DNA from: Pseudogulbenkiania sp. MAI-1 | GTDB lineage: Bacteria > Pseudomonadota > Gammaproteobacteria > Burkholderiales > Chromobacteriaceae | Assembly (NCBI RefSeq): GCF_000527175.1 | Contig: NZ_AZUR01000001.1 | Span: forward strand, 2,580,501 to 2,644,500 | Length of the DNA stretch: 64,000 nucleotides | Direction of reading: 5' to 3' | Part shown: one piece after another, positions 27,698 through 36,225 of the stretch | Layout of the letters: the number at the start of each line of letters is the position of its first letter | Numbering within the stretch: the stretch's first letter is position 1 | Notes under the pieces: generated by a model | Database searches by the model: none | What the model was told of the DNA's origin: nothing | What the model saw: only the letters and a program-made list of their open reading frames with translations | Translations under genes and position numbers: made by a program

Positions 27698-28189
27698 TTA
27701 CTTCTTGCTGAAGAAAGCCATCAGCAACAGCAACAGCATGGCGGCAAAGAGCACCCCGGTCCAGAACGGCATCGACATCCCCAGAAAGGTCCAGTCGATC
27801 GAAGCACATTCACCGCTACCCTTGAGCACCTTGGACAGCACATTGCTCATCGGCATGGTTTCCAGCATGTAATCCAGACCGGGACCGCAGGCCGGCACCT
27901 GATCGGGCGGCAGGTGCTGCAGCCAGACATGACGCGCCGCCACACCTCCGCCAGCCAGGGCTGCAACGATTCCCAGCCCAGCCCACAACCGGCCACCGGT
28001 CCGCCCGGGGTTATGAATGGCAGCCAGCAAGGCTATGCTACCCACGGCCATCACGCCGACGCGCTGGAAAATACACAATGGGCAAGGTTCCAGCCCCAAG
28101 ACATGCTGGGCATACAAGGCAAAACCGATTGCCGCGGCGCAAGCCAGCGCAATCAGGAAAAAAAGATTTCGGCGACTACTCAGCCCCAT
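27698..28189 (-). CDS. dsbB: Disulfide bond formation protein DsbB
   Basis: DsbB re-oxidises periplasmic DsbA and passes electrons to quinones in the inner membrane. This 163-residue protein has four hydrophobic segments. The first periplasmic cysteine pair is C36/C39 (CPLC) and the second pair is C101 and C128, as in the family. The CPLCIFQR context is characteristic. The start is ATG 28187-28189. It stands alone, ending near the shared terminator at 27600. Confidence 0.94.
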   Translation of the reverse strand: MGLSSRRNLFFLIALACAAAIGFALYAQHVLGLEPCPLCIFQRVGVMAVGSIALLAAIHNPGRTGGRLWAGLGIVAALAGGGVAARHVWLQHLPPDQVPACGPGLDYMLETMPMSNVLSKVLKGSGECASIDWTFLGMSMPFWTGVLFAAMLLLLLMAFFSKK

Positions 28190-28246
28190 TTCACACCCTT
28201 TTTATATGAAGAAGAAATACAAACATTATGCGAGCCACGGAAACCA

Positions 28247-29392
28247 TCAAAGTTCCAGAAACTCGCTGATCGCCTGCTTCTGATTGAGCACGTCCCTGTA
28301 CCCCAAGGCAATCAGTTCACGGCAATACTCCGGTTCGAACAGCAAATAACTGGCCAGCGCGCTGCCGCGCTTACGTGTCGCCCCTGCACCCTGCATGATG
28401 AACCGCATCACCCGTGGAAAGCGGTCGCTGTGGCGATAGGCGATCTCTTCCAAGGAACGGCTGGGGTTCAAGACGAAGGCATCGACCCTTCTCAGCGGGG
28501 TTTGCTCGGCCAACTCGGGATAGGCCTGCAGCAGCGAGACGGTATGATTGATCCGAAGCAGCCGCTCCATGTCGGATGACAGGCTGTCGAGAAAGACGCT
28601 GTCCAGCAAGTGGCCGAAGATCTGGGCCGGCGAGGGATGCATGAATTCCTTGCCCTGGCGCCGGTCTGCCTGCGCCCCGCCCCGCCCGCCGACACCGACA
28701 ATAAACAGCTTTTCCGCCCCCATGTGCAAGGCCGGCGACAGCGGCGCCATCTGTCTGACCGCGCCATCGCAGTAGTAACGGTTCCCCACCCGGGCGGACG
28801 GGAAAATCAACGGAATGGCCGAGGTGGCCATCAGATGATCGACCCCCAGCGTCTCACGCACCCCTACGCGCTGATAACGCGACCAGGGCTGGATGCTGTC
28901 GTCGCCCTGGAAAAAGGTTTCCGACATGCCGGAGCTGTAGCAGGAGGCCGTCAGCGCCACCGCTCGCAAGGCACCCGCCCGAATCGACTGCTCGACCCCC
29001 TCGAACTGCATGACGCTCTTCAGCAGATCGCGCAGGGCCGAGTTGTCGAGGAAGCTGCGCGGATTGGTCCAGGCGCGGCCACCGGTCAGCACTGATATCC
29101 CGAAATGCAGGAAAGTCTTGATGAAATAGGCCAGGCTCGGATCGTAGATGTACTCGATATGCACCTGCTTCCAGACCTGAGCCAGATAGCCTGCTGCACG
29201 GCGAAAATCCGTCGCTCCGGCGGCCAGCGCCACCGCGTTCACGGCACCGGCGGAGGTGCCGGAGATGATTGGAAAAGGATTACGGGAAGGGTCCGGCAGC
29301 AACTTCGACAGGGCCAGCATGGCTCCGGCCTGATAGGCTGCCCGCGCCCCACCGCCGGACAAGATCAGACCAACCGTGGATTTGCCCGACAT
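28247..29392 (-). CDS. Patatin-like phospholipase
   Basis: This 381-residue protein has the patatin catalytic dyad: the glycine-rich oxyanion motif GGGARAAYQAG (13-23), the nucleophile S47 in GTSAG, and the aspartate in the DGAVRQ motif near residue 215. Proteins of this bacterial class are probably lipid acyl hydrolases. There is no signal peptide, so it likely acts in the cytosol or at the inner face of the membrane. AAGAGGTGCC precedes the ATG. It may be in one unit with alkA-like and pmbA upstream (64-base gap). Confidence 0.88.
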   Translation of the reverse strand: MSGKSTVGLILSGGGARAAYQAGAMLALSKLLPDPSRNPFPIISGTSAGAVNAVALAAGATDFRRAAGYLAQVWKQVHIEYIYDPSLAYFIKTFLHFGISVLTGGRAWTNPRSFLDNSALRDLLKSVMQFEGVEQSIRAGALRAVALTASCYSSGMSETFFQGDDSIQPWSRYQRVGVRETLGVDHLMATSAIPLIFPSARVGNRYYCDGAVRQMAPLSPALHMGAEKLFIVGVGGRGGAQADRRQGKEFMHPSPAQIFGHLLDSVFLDSLSSDMERLLRINHTVSLLQAYPELAEQTPLRRVDAFVLNPSRSLEEIAYRHSDRFPRVMRFIMQGAGATRKRGSALASYLLFEPEYCRELIALGYRDVLNQKQAISEFLEL

Positions 29393-29456
29393 GACGGCAC
29401 CTCTTGGGGATGCTTCAAACAGTGATCTCGCTAAGTTGTTATGCTGTCATTCCACA

Positions 29457-30080
29457 TCAATACACCACTTCAACCGGCTCGACATGGCGCCATAAGTACC
29501 AGCTGGCAACGCTGCGCCAAGGACGCCAGCGCTCGCCCACTTCCCTCAATGCGGCCGGTGTCGGGCGAAGCCCGCCCAGGTACAGCTCGGACACTGCGCG
29601 CTGCAGCCCGATGTCGTCGATGGCCCAGACATCGGGCCGTACCAGATGGAAGATCAGGAACATCTCCGCCGTCCAGCGGCCGATACCACGCACCGCCACC
29701 AGTTCGCGTGTGATGTCTTCGTCGCTGAGCCGTGCAAACGCCCGCGGGTCGATACGGCCATCGACAAAATGGCGCGCCAGATCCTGCACGTAATCGACCT
29801 TGCGTGCCGACAGCCCTGTTTGACGCAAGCTGTCGCCCGATGCGATCAGGACACTCTCCGGACTGTCGCAGCGGACGAGAGCCGACAGCCGCCCCCAGAT
29901 CGCGTCAGCCGCCTTCAGCGAGATCTGCTGGCCGACGATGGCACGCAGCAGGGTTTCGAACGGCTGTCCACGCGTCACCAGCCGGGAGCCGACAAAGCGC
30001 TCGATCAGCCCGCCCATGACCGGATCGGCTTTCGCCAACCCGGCACAAGCGGTTTGCCACTCTTCCGGGGTCATGGTCAT
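29457..30080 (-). CDS. DNA-3-methyladenine glycosylase II (AlkA type)
   Basis: This is a 207-residue HhH-GPD DNA repair glycosylase that removes alkylated bases. The helix-hairpin-helix loop is VRGIGRWTAEM (130-140) and the catalytic aspartate is in WAIDDIGLQ (about D156). It lacks the N-terminal Ada-like regulatory domain and the extra N-terminal domain of E. coli AlkA (282), resembling the short glycosylases. Its ATG overlaps the pmbA stop by four bases (ATGA), so it is translationally coupled to pmbA, an odd functional pairing. Confidence 0.9.
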   Translation of the reverse strand: MTMTPEEWQTACAGLAKADPVMGGLIERFVGSRLVTRGQPFETLLRAIVGQQISLKAADAIWGRLSALVRCDSPESVLIASGDSLRQTGLSARKVDYVQDLARHFVDGRIDPRAFARLSDEDITRELVAVRGIGRWTAEMFLIFHLVRPDVWAIDDIGLQRAVSELYLGGLRPTPAALREVGERWRPWRSVASWYLWRHVEPVEVVY

Positions 30081-31423
30081 GCGCCCTGGCCCGCCACCAT
30101 CATCGACTCGATCAGGATGGAGCCGACATGCTTGGCACCGCGCACCAGCACGTCGTCGCCGATGCCGACCACCTGCTTGAACATGTCATGCAGATTGCCG
30201 GCGATGGTGATCTCCTCGACGGCATGGACGATCACACCATTCTCGACCCAGAAGCCCGCAGCGCCGCGCGAATAGTCGCCGGTCAGGGTATTGACGCCAT
30301 GGCCGAGCAACTCGGTCACCAGGAGCCCCGCCCCCATTTTGCCCAACAACTCGTCGAAGCTCTCGCCGGTCGAGTGCACGATGAGATTGTGCGCCCCCCC
30401 GGCATTGCCGGTGGTTTCCATACCAAGCTTGCGCGCCGAATAGCTGCTGAGCATATAGCCCTTCAGCACACCGTCATCGACCAGGTGGCGGGCACGGGTT
30501 TCCACGCCCTCGCTGTCGAAGGGGCTGCTGCCGAAACCGCGTAGCAGGAAGGGATCTTCATCGATCTGGACACAGGGCGAAAATACCTGCTTGCCAAGGC
30601 TGTCGAGCAGAAAACTCGACTTGCGATAGAGCGAGCCGCCGCTGATGGCAGAGACCAGATGCCCGATGAGCGAAGCTGCCACCGGCGCTTCGAACAGCAC
30701 CGGGTACTGCCCGGTGGTGATGCGGCGGGCGTTGAGACGGCGCACCGTGCGCTCGCCGGCCCGCGCACCGACCTGCATCGCGTCTTCCAGGTCTTCGCGA
30801 TGGCGCGCCGCGCTGTACCAGTAGTCGCGCTGCATCGATTCGCCCTCGCTGGCCACCACCGCCGCCGACAGGCTGTGGCGCGACGATGGAAAGCCGCCGA
30901 CAAAGCCATGGCTGTTGGCGTAGATGAACTGGCTCTGCTGGGTGGAGACGGTGGCCCCCTCGGAATTGCTGATGCGGCTATCCACCGCGCGGGCCGCCTG
31001 CTCGCACTCGCGCGCCAGTTCGATGGCGTCGGCCACCGGCAAGGACCACGGGTGATAGAGTGACAGATCGGGAAACTCGGTGGCGAGCTGGAAGGGCTCG
31101 GCCAAACCGGCACAGTCGTCCTCGGCGGTGAAGCGGGCAATATTGACGGCGGCGCTGACGGTATCGAACAGGGCGGCATCGGCAAAGTCGGAAGTGCTGG
31201 CGTGGCCTTTCTTCTGACCGAAATACACCGTCACATCGACGCCTTTGTCCTGGTTGTACTCGATGGTTTCCACCTCGCCCAGGCGGACGCTCACCGACTG
31301 CCCCGTACCCTCGGAAATATCGACCTCGCAGGCGGTGGCGCCTTGCTTGCGCGCCAGCTCCAGCACCTGCGCGGCGAGGCTCTCCAGGGTGCTGCGGGTA
31401 TAACTGAAAGTGGTATCAGACAT
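30077..31423 (-). CDS. pmbA: Metalloprotease PmbA (TldE)
   Basis: PmbA/TldE with TldD forms a heterodimeric protease that matures microcins and degrades CcdA. TldD is not in this window. The protein has 448 residues (E. coli 450), with the family blocks VDVTVYFGQKKGHAST, NARRITTGQYPVLFEAPVA and NGVIVHAVEEITIAGNL. The start MSDTTFSYTR at ATG 31421-31423 is preferred to a GTG four codons upstream. It is divergent from darP, a neighbour relation also seen in E. coli (yjgA-pmbA). Confidence 0.94.
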   Translation of the reverse strand: MSDTTFSYTRSTLESLAAQVLELARKQGATACEVDISEGTGQSVSVRLGEVETIEYNQDKGVDVTVYFGQKKGHASTSDFADAALFDTVSAAVNIARFTAEDDCAGLAEPFQLATEFPDLSLYHPWSLPVADAIELARECEQAARAVDSRISNSEGATVSTQQSQFIYANSHGFVGGFPSSRHSLSAAVVASEGESMQRDYWYSAARHREDLEDAMQVGARAGERTVRRLNARRITTGQYPVLFEAPVAASLIGHLVSAISGGSLYRKSSFLLDSLGKQVFSPCVQIDEDPFLLRGFGSSPFDSEGVETRARHLVDDGVLKGYMLSSYSARKLGMETTGNAGGAHNLIVHSTGESFDELLGKMGAGLLVTELLGHGVNTLTGDYSRGAAGFWVENGVIVHAVEEITIAGNLHDMFKQVVGIGDDVLVRGAKHVGSILIESMMVAGQGA

Positions 31424-31502
31424 AGACTCTTTCACTGTTATCGGGCGGTCTGATGAAGAACCGCCGGTCTAGGCTTTTCCGGTATCATACCAGCCTTGAA
31501 AT

Positions 31503-32063
31503 ATGAAGAGCTCGACAACGATGACCGATTACTTGAACGATAGTGCGGATCAGGAATTCAGCAAAACCCGCCGCAAGAAGGAAATGATCGCCCTGCAAGA
31601 GCTGGGCGAAGAGCTGCTGCAACTATCGAACGACCGCCTCAAGCAGATGGTCCTGCCGGAAAATCTGCTGGAAGCCATCCGCGAATACAAGCGCATCTCC
31701 TCGCACGGCGCCCGCAACCGCCAGGAACAGTACATCGGCAAACTGATGCGCGACATCGATCCCGAGCCGATCCGCCAGCAACTCGCGGTCATCCGCGGCG
31801 AATCGGCCGAACATACCGGCTGGCTGCATCTCTTGGAGCGCTGGCGCGAACGGCTGATGAGCGACGACAAGATGCTCGCCACCTTCATTGCGGACTATCC
31901 TGAAAGTGACGCCCAACAATTGCGCACGCTGATCCGCAACGCACGCAAGGAGCAACAAGACAACAAGCCGCCGAAATCCTTCCGGCTCTTGTTCCAGGCG
32001 CTCAAGGAAATCATCCCCGAGCCGGGCAAACCGGCAGGGCATCCCGAGGAAAACGAAGAATGA
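31503..32063 (+). CDS. darP: Ribosome-associated protein DarP (YjgA, DUF615)
   Basis: This is a 186-residue, mostly helical and highly charged protein of the DUF615 family. In E. coli it helps a late step of 50S subunit maturation. The N-terminal block SKTRRKKEMIALQELGEELL and the central EYKRISSHGARNRQEQYIGKLMR are diagnostic. The ATG at 31503 is used, and an in-frame ATG at 31521 is equally plausible. A -10-like TATCAT at 31483 lies in the divergent pmbA-darP gap. Its TGA overlaps the ATG of mog. Confidence 0.92.
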   Translation: MKSSTTMTDYLNDSADQEFSKTRRKKEMIALQELGEELLQLSNDRLKQMVLPENLLEAIREYKRISSHGARNRQEQYIGKLMRDIDPEPIRQQLAVIRGESAEHTGWLHLLERWRERLMSDDKMLATFIADYPESDAQQLRTLIRNARKEQQDNKPPKSFRLLFQALKEIIPEPGKPAGHPEENEE

Positions 32064-32641
32064 CACTGAAAATCGGCTTGGTTTCCATCTCCGACCGTGC
32101 AAGCCAGGGTGTGTATGAAGACAAGGGGCTGCCGGCGCTGCAAGAGTGGCTAGCGAGCGCGCTGAAGAGTCCGTTCACGACCGTGACCCGACTGATTCCC
32201 GACGAGCAGGCCGGCATCGAAGCCACGCTGCGCGCCCTGGTCGACGACGAAGGCTGCCACTTGGTGCTGACCACCGGCGGCACTGGCCCGGCACCGCGTG
32301 ACGTCACCCCCGAAGCAACGCTGGCGGTAGCCGACCGCGTGATGCCGGGCTTTGGCGAGCAGATGCGCCAGATCAGCCTGAAGTTCGTGCCGACCGCCAT
32401 CCTGTCGCGCCAGGTGGGCGTGATTCGCAAGCAGTCGCTGATCCTCAACCTCCCCGGCCAACCCAAGGCCATCAAGGAAACACTGGAGGGCCTGCGGGAC
32501 GATCAGGGGGCGGTCGTGGTGCCGGGCATCTTCGCCGCCGTACCGTACTGCCTCGACCTGATCGGCGGCCCCTACGTCGAAACGAACGAGGTCGTGGTCA
32601 AGGCCTTCCGCCCCAAATCCGCCCAAAAACCGGTGTCCTGA
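32060..32641 (+). CDS. mog: Molybdopterin adenylyltransferase
   Basis: MogA adenylylates molybdopterin before molybdenum insertion. The 193 residues (E. coli 195) contain the binding motif TTGGTGPAPRDVTPEAT near residue 74. The start overlaps darP by four bases (ATGA), and the stop overlaps the next start by one base (TGATG), so translation is coupled on both sides. No other molybdenum cofactor gene is nearby. Confidence 0.94.
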   Translation: MTLKIGLVSISDRASQGVYEDKGLPALQEWLASALKSPFTTVTRLIPDEQAGIEATLRALVDDEGCHLVLTTGGTGPAPRDVTPEATLAVADRVMPGFGEQMRQISLKFVPTAILSRQVGVIRKQSLILNLPGQPKAIKETLEGLRDDQGAVVVPGIFAAVPYCLDLIGGPYVETNEVVVKAFRPKSAQKPVS

Positions 32642-33603
32642 TGCGCTACGAGGCCCCCCCTTGGCTCAAGGGGGGCCACGCCCAGACAGTGTGGCCCGCC
32701 CTGTTCATCCATCTGCCGCGCCCGCCGTACCGGCGTGAAGTATGGAGCACGCCGGACGGGGGTAAGATCGCGGTCGATTGCATCGATGGTGAGTGCGGCA
32801 AGCCGCTGGTGGTGCTGTTCCCTGGTCTGGAGGGCGGGAGCGACAGCCATTACGCCAAGGCGCTGATGCTGGAAGTCCAGGCGCGCGGCTGGCATGGCGC
32901 CGTGCCGCATTTCCGCGGCTGCGGCGGCATCAGCAACACGCTGCGCCGGGCCTACCACGCCGGGGACTCGGCCGAAATCGGCTGGATACTGGAAAGGCTG
33001 GCCGAAAACCATTCTGTGGTGCTGACGGCGGGCGTCTCGATCGGCGGCAACATGCTGTTGAAATACCTGGGCGAGACCGGCCGCAGCGCCCTGACGCACG
33101 CCGCCGCCGCCATCTCCGTGCCGCTGGATCTGGCCGCCGCCAGCGCACAACTCGACCGCGGCCTGGGCAAGGTGATCTACACCCGCATGTTCATGGCCAC
33201 CCTCAAACCCAAGGCGCGCGAGCAGCTGGCACGCCACCCCGGCCTGTTCGACGGCTACAAGCTGGACAGCGCCAAGACCTTCCGCGAATTCGACAATCTT
33301 GTCACGGCGCCGATACATGGGTACCGTGATGCCTTTGACTACTGGGACCGCGCCAGCAGTAAGCCCTTCCTGAGCCGGATCGAAACGCCAACCCTGGTGC
33401 TGAACGCCAAGAACGACCCCTTCCTTCCCCCCAGCGCCCTGCCCTCGCCGCAGGACACCAGCCACTGGGTCACGCTGGAACAGCCGGAAGAAGGCGGTCA
33501 TGTCGGTTTTGCCACCGGGCGTTTTCCCGGCCAGCTCGACTGGCTCCCCAAGCGCCTCTTGGCCTACTTCGACCAACAGCTCGCCGCCGGCCCCCAGCCC
33601 TAA
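32641..33603 (+). CDS. yheT: Alpha/beta hydrolase, YheT family
   Basis: This is a 320-residue hydrolase. The N-terminal family mark is PWLKGGHAQTVWP, the nucleophile elbow is GVSIGGN with serine near residue 129, the acid is near NAKNDPF and the histidine is in EGGHVGF. YheT proteins are cytosolic esterase-like enzymes without an assigned substrate. The ATG overlaps the mog stop by one base. trpC starts 19 bases after it, so darP, mog, yheT and trpC look like one transcript. Confidence 0.9.
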   Translation: MRYEAPPWLKGGHAQTVWPALFIHLPRPPYRREVWSTPDGGKIAVDCIDGECGKPLVVLFPGLEGGSDSHYAKALMLEVQARGWHGAVPHFRGCGGISNTLRRAYHAGDSAEIGWILERLAENHSVVLTAGVSIGGNMLLKYLGETGRSALTHAAAAISVPLDLAAASAQLDRGLGKVIYTRMFMATLKPKAREQLARHPGLFDGYKLDSAKTFREFDNLVTAPIHGYRDAFDYWDRASSKPFLSRIETPTLVLNAKNDPFLPPSALPSPQDTSHWVTLEQPEEGGHVGFATGRFPGQLDWLPKRLLAYFDQQLAAGPQP

Positions 33604-33622
33604 CCGAGAGATTGCCATCACG

Positions 33623-34417
33623 ATGTCCGACATCCTGAAGACCATCATCGCCACCAAGCACGACGAAGTGGCCGACTGCCTGAAAACCCGCCCGCTCACC
33701 GCCGTCCGGGCCGACGCCGAAGCCCGCCATGGTGACCGCCGCGACTTCGTGGCGGCGATGCGCGCCAAGCATGCCGCCGGCCAAGCCGCCGTCATTGCCG
33801 AGGCCAAGAAGGCCAGCCCGAGCAAGGGCGTGATCCGAGCCGACTTCGATCCCGCCGCCATCGCCCGCAGCTATGCCGAACACGGTGCCGCCTGCCTGTC
33901 GGTATTGACCGACCGGCAATACTTCCAGGGTAGCGCAGACTATCTGCAGTCCGCCCGCGCCGCCTGCTCGCTGCCGGTGCTGCGCAAGGACTTCATGGTC
34001 GACGAGTACCAGATTTACGAAGCGCGCGCGATGGGCGCCGACTGCATCCTGCTGATCGCCGCCGCGCTGTCGCTCTCCGAGATGCGCGCTTTCGAAACCC
34101 TGGCGCAGGAACTGGGCATGGCCGTGCTGGTGGAAGTGCATGACGAAGCCGAACTCGACATGGCGCTGCAGCTTGCCACGCCGCTGGTCGGCGTCAACAA
34201 CCGCAATCTGCGCACCTTCGAAGTCAGCCTGGACAACACTCTGAGACTGTTGCCCCGCATTGGCGGCGACCGCATCACAGTGACCGAGAGCGGCATCCGC
34301 AGCGTGGACGATGTGCGTCTGATGCGTGACAACGACGTGCACAGTTTCCTGGTCGGCGAGGCCTTCATGCGCGAACCCGATCCCGGTCTGGCGCTGGAAC
34401 AGCTGTTCCGTACCTGA
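33623..34417 (+). CDS. trpC: Indole-3-glycerol phosphate synthase
   Basis: This 264-residue TIM-barrel enzyme closes the indole ring in tryptophan synthesis. Motifs are IAEAKKASPSKG (N-terminal lysine), LRKDFMVDEYQI (catalytic lysine), GVNNRNL and TESGI. The start is ATG 33623 (MSDILKTIIA). The open frame extends upstream into yheT, but that part is noise. trpC is a monofunctional domain here and is not next to trpD or trpG within the window, although they may lie elsewhere. Confidence 0.96.
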   Translation: MSDILKTIIATKHDEVADCLKTRPLTAVRADAEARHGDRRDFVAAMRAKHAAGQAAVIAEAKKASPSKGVIRADFDPAAIARSYAEHGAACLSVLTDRQYFQGSADYLQSARAACSLPVLRKDFMVDEYQIYEARAMGADCILLIAAALSLSEMRAFETLAQELGMAVLVEVHDEAELDMALQLATPLVGVNNRNLRTFEVSLDNTLRLLPRIGGDRITVTESGIRSVDDVRLMRDNDVHSFLVGEAFMREPDPGLALEQLFRT

Positions 34418-34439
34418 TCGGGTGAGGACGCCTTTCGGC

Positions 34440-34471
34440 CAACATGTCCGGCAACTCTGCCGGACATGTTG
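34440..34471 (+). terminator. Hairpin after trpC
   Basis: A thirteen-base stem (34440-34452 with 34459-34471) has a six-base loop, 22 bases past the trpC stop. It is followed by GCCCCCC rather than T, so termination efficiency is doubtful. Confidence 0.55.
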
Positions 34472-34578
34472 CCCCCCAGACCGCCGCGCCGCTCGCTTCC
34501 CTCCGAAGCTCGGCTCACACTCTTTGCCCACGACACGTCCGATTCTGACCGACAGCACTTGGAGTGCCTTACATGACT

Positions 34579-34608
34579 ACGACAAATCATTGTAAAATTA
34601 TTTATAAT
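34579..34608 (+). promoter_or_regulatory. Promoter of the PilZ-like gene
   Basis: TATAAT (34603-34608) is a perfect -10 in an A+T-rich patch. ACGACA (34579-34584) lies 18 bases upstream as a -35 with four matches. Confidence 0.55.
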
Positions 34609-34637
34609 GGCATTTGAATTGCATAAAATTTTACTTC

Positions 34638-36155
34638 ATGTTTGATTTCAAATCTCTCGTCAGCTCCCTGCTGAGCAAAGACTCGCCGGACAACGACATC
34701 CTGCCGTCCGCCACGGTTCTTGTCAGAGATCTGCCGCAGACCGAGTATTTCACGGCCACGGTTGAAATCATCAAAGCAGTCGCCAAGATCAGCGCCGACT
34801 CCAAGATGTCCCTGAAGGAGCGGGTCCGCACCCTGCTCTATATCGACGAAAAAACCCATGGCATTCAGCGCCGCCTGCGTGCCGATTACTTGAATCAGAA
34901 GCCGGGCAGCAAACACCACCTCCCAACCATCCTCGCCTACTGGCACGAACTGGCCAACGCCTACCACATCTGCGTGCGGCTGGCCGAAAAATCGACCGGT
35001 ACCTCGCTGAACGACGAACTGGCTCTGGCGACGTTACGCGGGCTGAATTACCAGAAACAGCTCATCACCTGGAGCGCGATACGCCACTTGAAGCCGGAGG
35101 CCACGGTCTGGCAGCAAGCCTATCGGTTCTACCAGTACGCCGAAGCCCATGACTTTTCCCGGACGCCGATGAAGCTGTTCGAAAATGCACAGTGGGAAGT
35201 CACGGCGGAAACCCTGCTGATCCATGGCTGCATGATGCACCTGGCGCAGACCGACAATATGCTGCAGCAGGAAATCCTGGCTACCGACCGGCTGCTGAAC
35301 ATCCTGTGCCAGCCGTTGCGGCTGGATCTGCAGCCCCAACCCAAGCGGACGGTATTCCTGGCTAACCTGGCGCTGCCCGAGCCGCCCAGGCGGATGCTGC
35401 GGGGTATGGCCGGCAAAGACTGCCGCTACTGGAACACCGAGCCGGTGACGCAGAAGTTGGCCGATCTGATGTTCGATCTGGATCAGCGCCTGCCCTCGGC
35501 CCTGGCCAACTTCGGCTTAGGGCTGTGCCAGAAAGACTGGTCCGCTCTCTGCGAAAAACTGGCCATCCGCTGGTCCGACGACGGCGGGAAATCCCACCGC
35601 AAGGCAGAGCGCTCGGCCAAACTCGAGGCGGCAACAGTCGACATCGGTTTCGAACGCATCGCCTACCTGGTCAAGGTGCAAGACGACTCCTCTGCCACCC
35701 AGGTGGAGACCGATGACTGGCGCATCACCGATTACAGTACAACCGGCCTGGGCTTGACCTACCTCGGCAAAAACGCCGACGAACTGGCGCTTGGCCGGCT
35801 GATCCGTGTCAACTCCGTCTCCCACCCCGACGTCCTAGGCATCATCCGCCGCCTGTCCCGACACAAGAATGGCACCCTGGTCGGGGTGGAGATATTGGGC
35901 ACCCAGCCCGCCGGCATCACCTTGCTCGAGGCCGATAACCCGGGCAGCCCGCCAGCCAGCGCGCTCTACATCACCCAGCAAAATTCCACCAAGAGCCAGC
36001 GCTGGTTCCTGATCCCCAAGCTCCTCGCCGAACCAGAACGGGAGCTGCACCTGATCGCCCAGGGCAAGACCTACAAGATACGGCTCAAGTCGCCCTGCCA
36101 GGCACTGCTCGAATGCGCCCATATCGACTTCGACACCTTGGCCAAACTGGAATGA
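34638..36155 (+). CDS. Uncharacterised protein with C-terminal PilZ-like motifs
   Basis: This is a 505-residue protein I do not recognise as a named family. The first 310 residues are helical, with no signal peptide or membrane segment. Toward the C-terminus RKAER (321-325) and DYSTTG (365-370) match the RxxxR and (D/N)xSxxG motifs with which PilZ domains bind cyclic di-GMP. The spacing is about ten residues longer than usual. It has its own promoter and a terminator on both sides of the gene pair boundary, so it is monocistronic. A c-di-GMP effector role is inference. Another reading is a PilZ-fold protein that no longer binds the nucleotide. Confidence 0.7.
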   Translation: MFDFKSLVSSLLSKDSPDNDILPSATVLVRDLPQTEYFTATVEIIKAVAKISADSKMSLKERVRTLLYIDEKTHGIQRRLRADYLNQKPGSKHHLPTILAYWHELANAYHICVRLAEKSTGTSLNDELALATLRGLNYQKQLITWSAIRHLKPEATVWQQAYRFYQYAEAHDFSRTPMKLFENAQWEVTAETLLIHGCMMHLAQTDNMLQQEILATDRLLNILCQPLRLDLQPQPKRTVFLANLALPEPPRRMLRGMAGKDCRYWNTEPVTQKLADLMFDLDQRLPSALANFGLGLCQKDWSALCEKLAIRWSDDGGKSHRKAERSAKLEAATVDIGFERIAYLVKVQDDSSATQVETDDWRITDYSTTGLGLTYLGKNADELALGRLIRVNSVSHPDVLGIIRRLSRHKNGTLVGVEILGTQPAGITLLEADNPGSPPASALYITQQNSTKSQRWFLIPKLLAEPERELHLIAQGKTYKIRLKSPCQALLECAHIDFDTLAKLE

Positions 36156-36170
36156 CGATCGTCTCCCGCT

Positions 36171-36208
36171 CAAGCAAAACGCCAGCGGATCCGCTGGCGT
36201 TTTGCTTG
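36171..36208. terminator. Perfect palindromic bidirectional terminator
   Basis: The 38-base sequence is an exact palindrome centred on GGATCC with CAAAACG/CGTTTTG flanks. It lies between convergent genes, 15 bases after one stop and 17 before the other. Confidence 0.85.
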
Positions 36209-36225
36209 ATGCGCAAGGCTATGGC

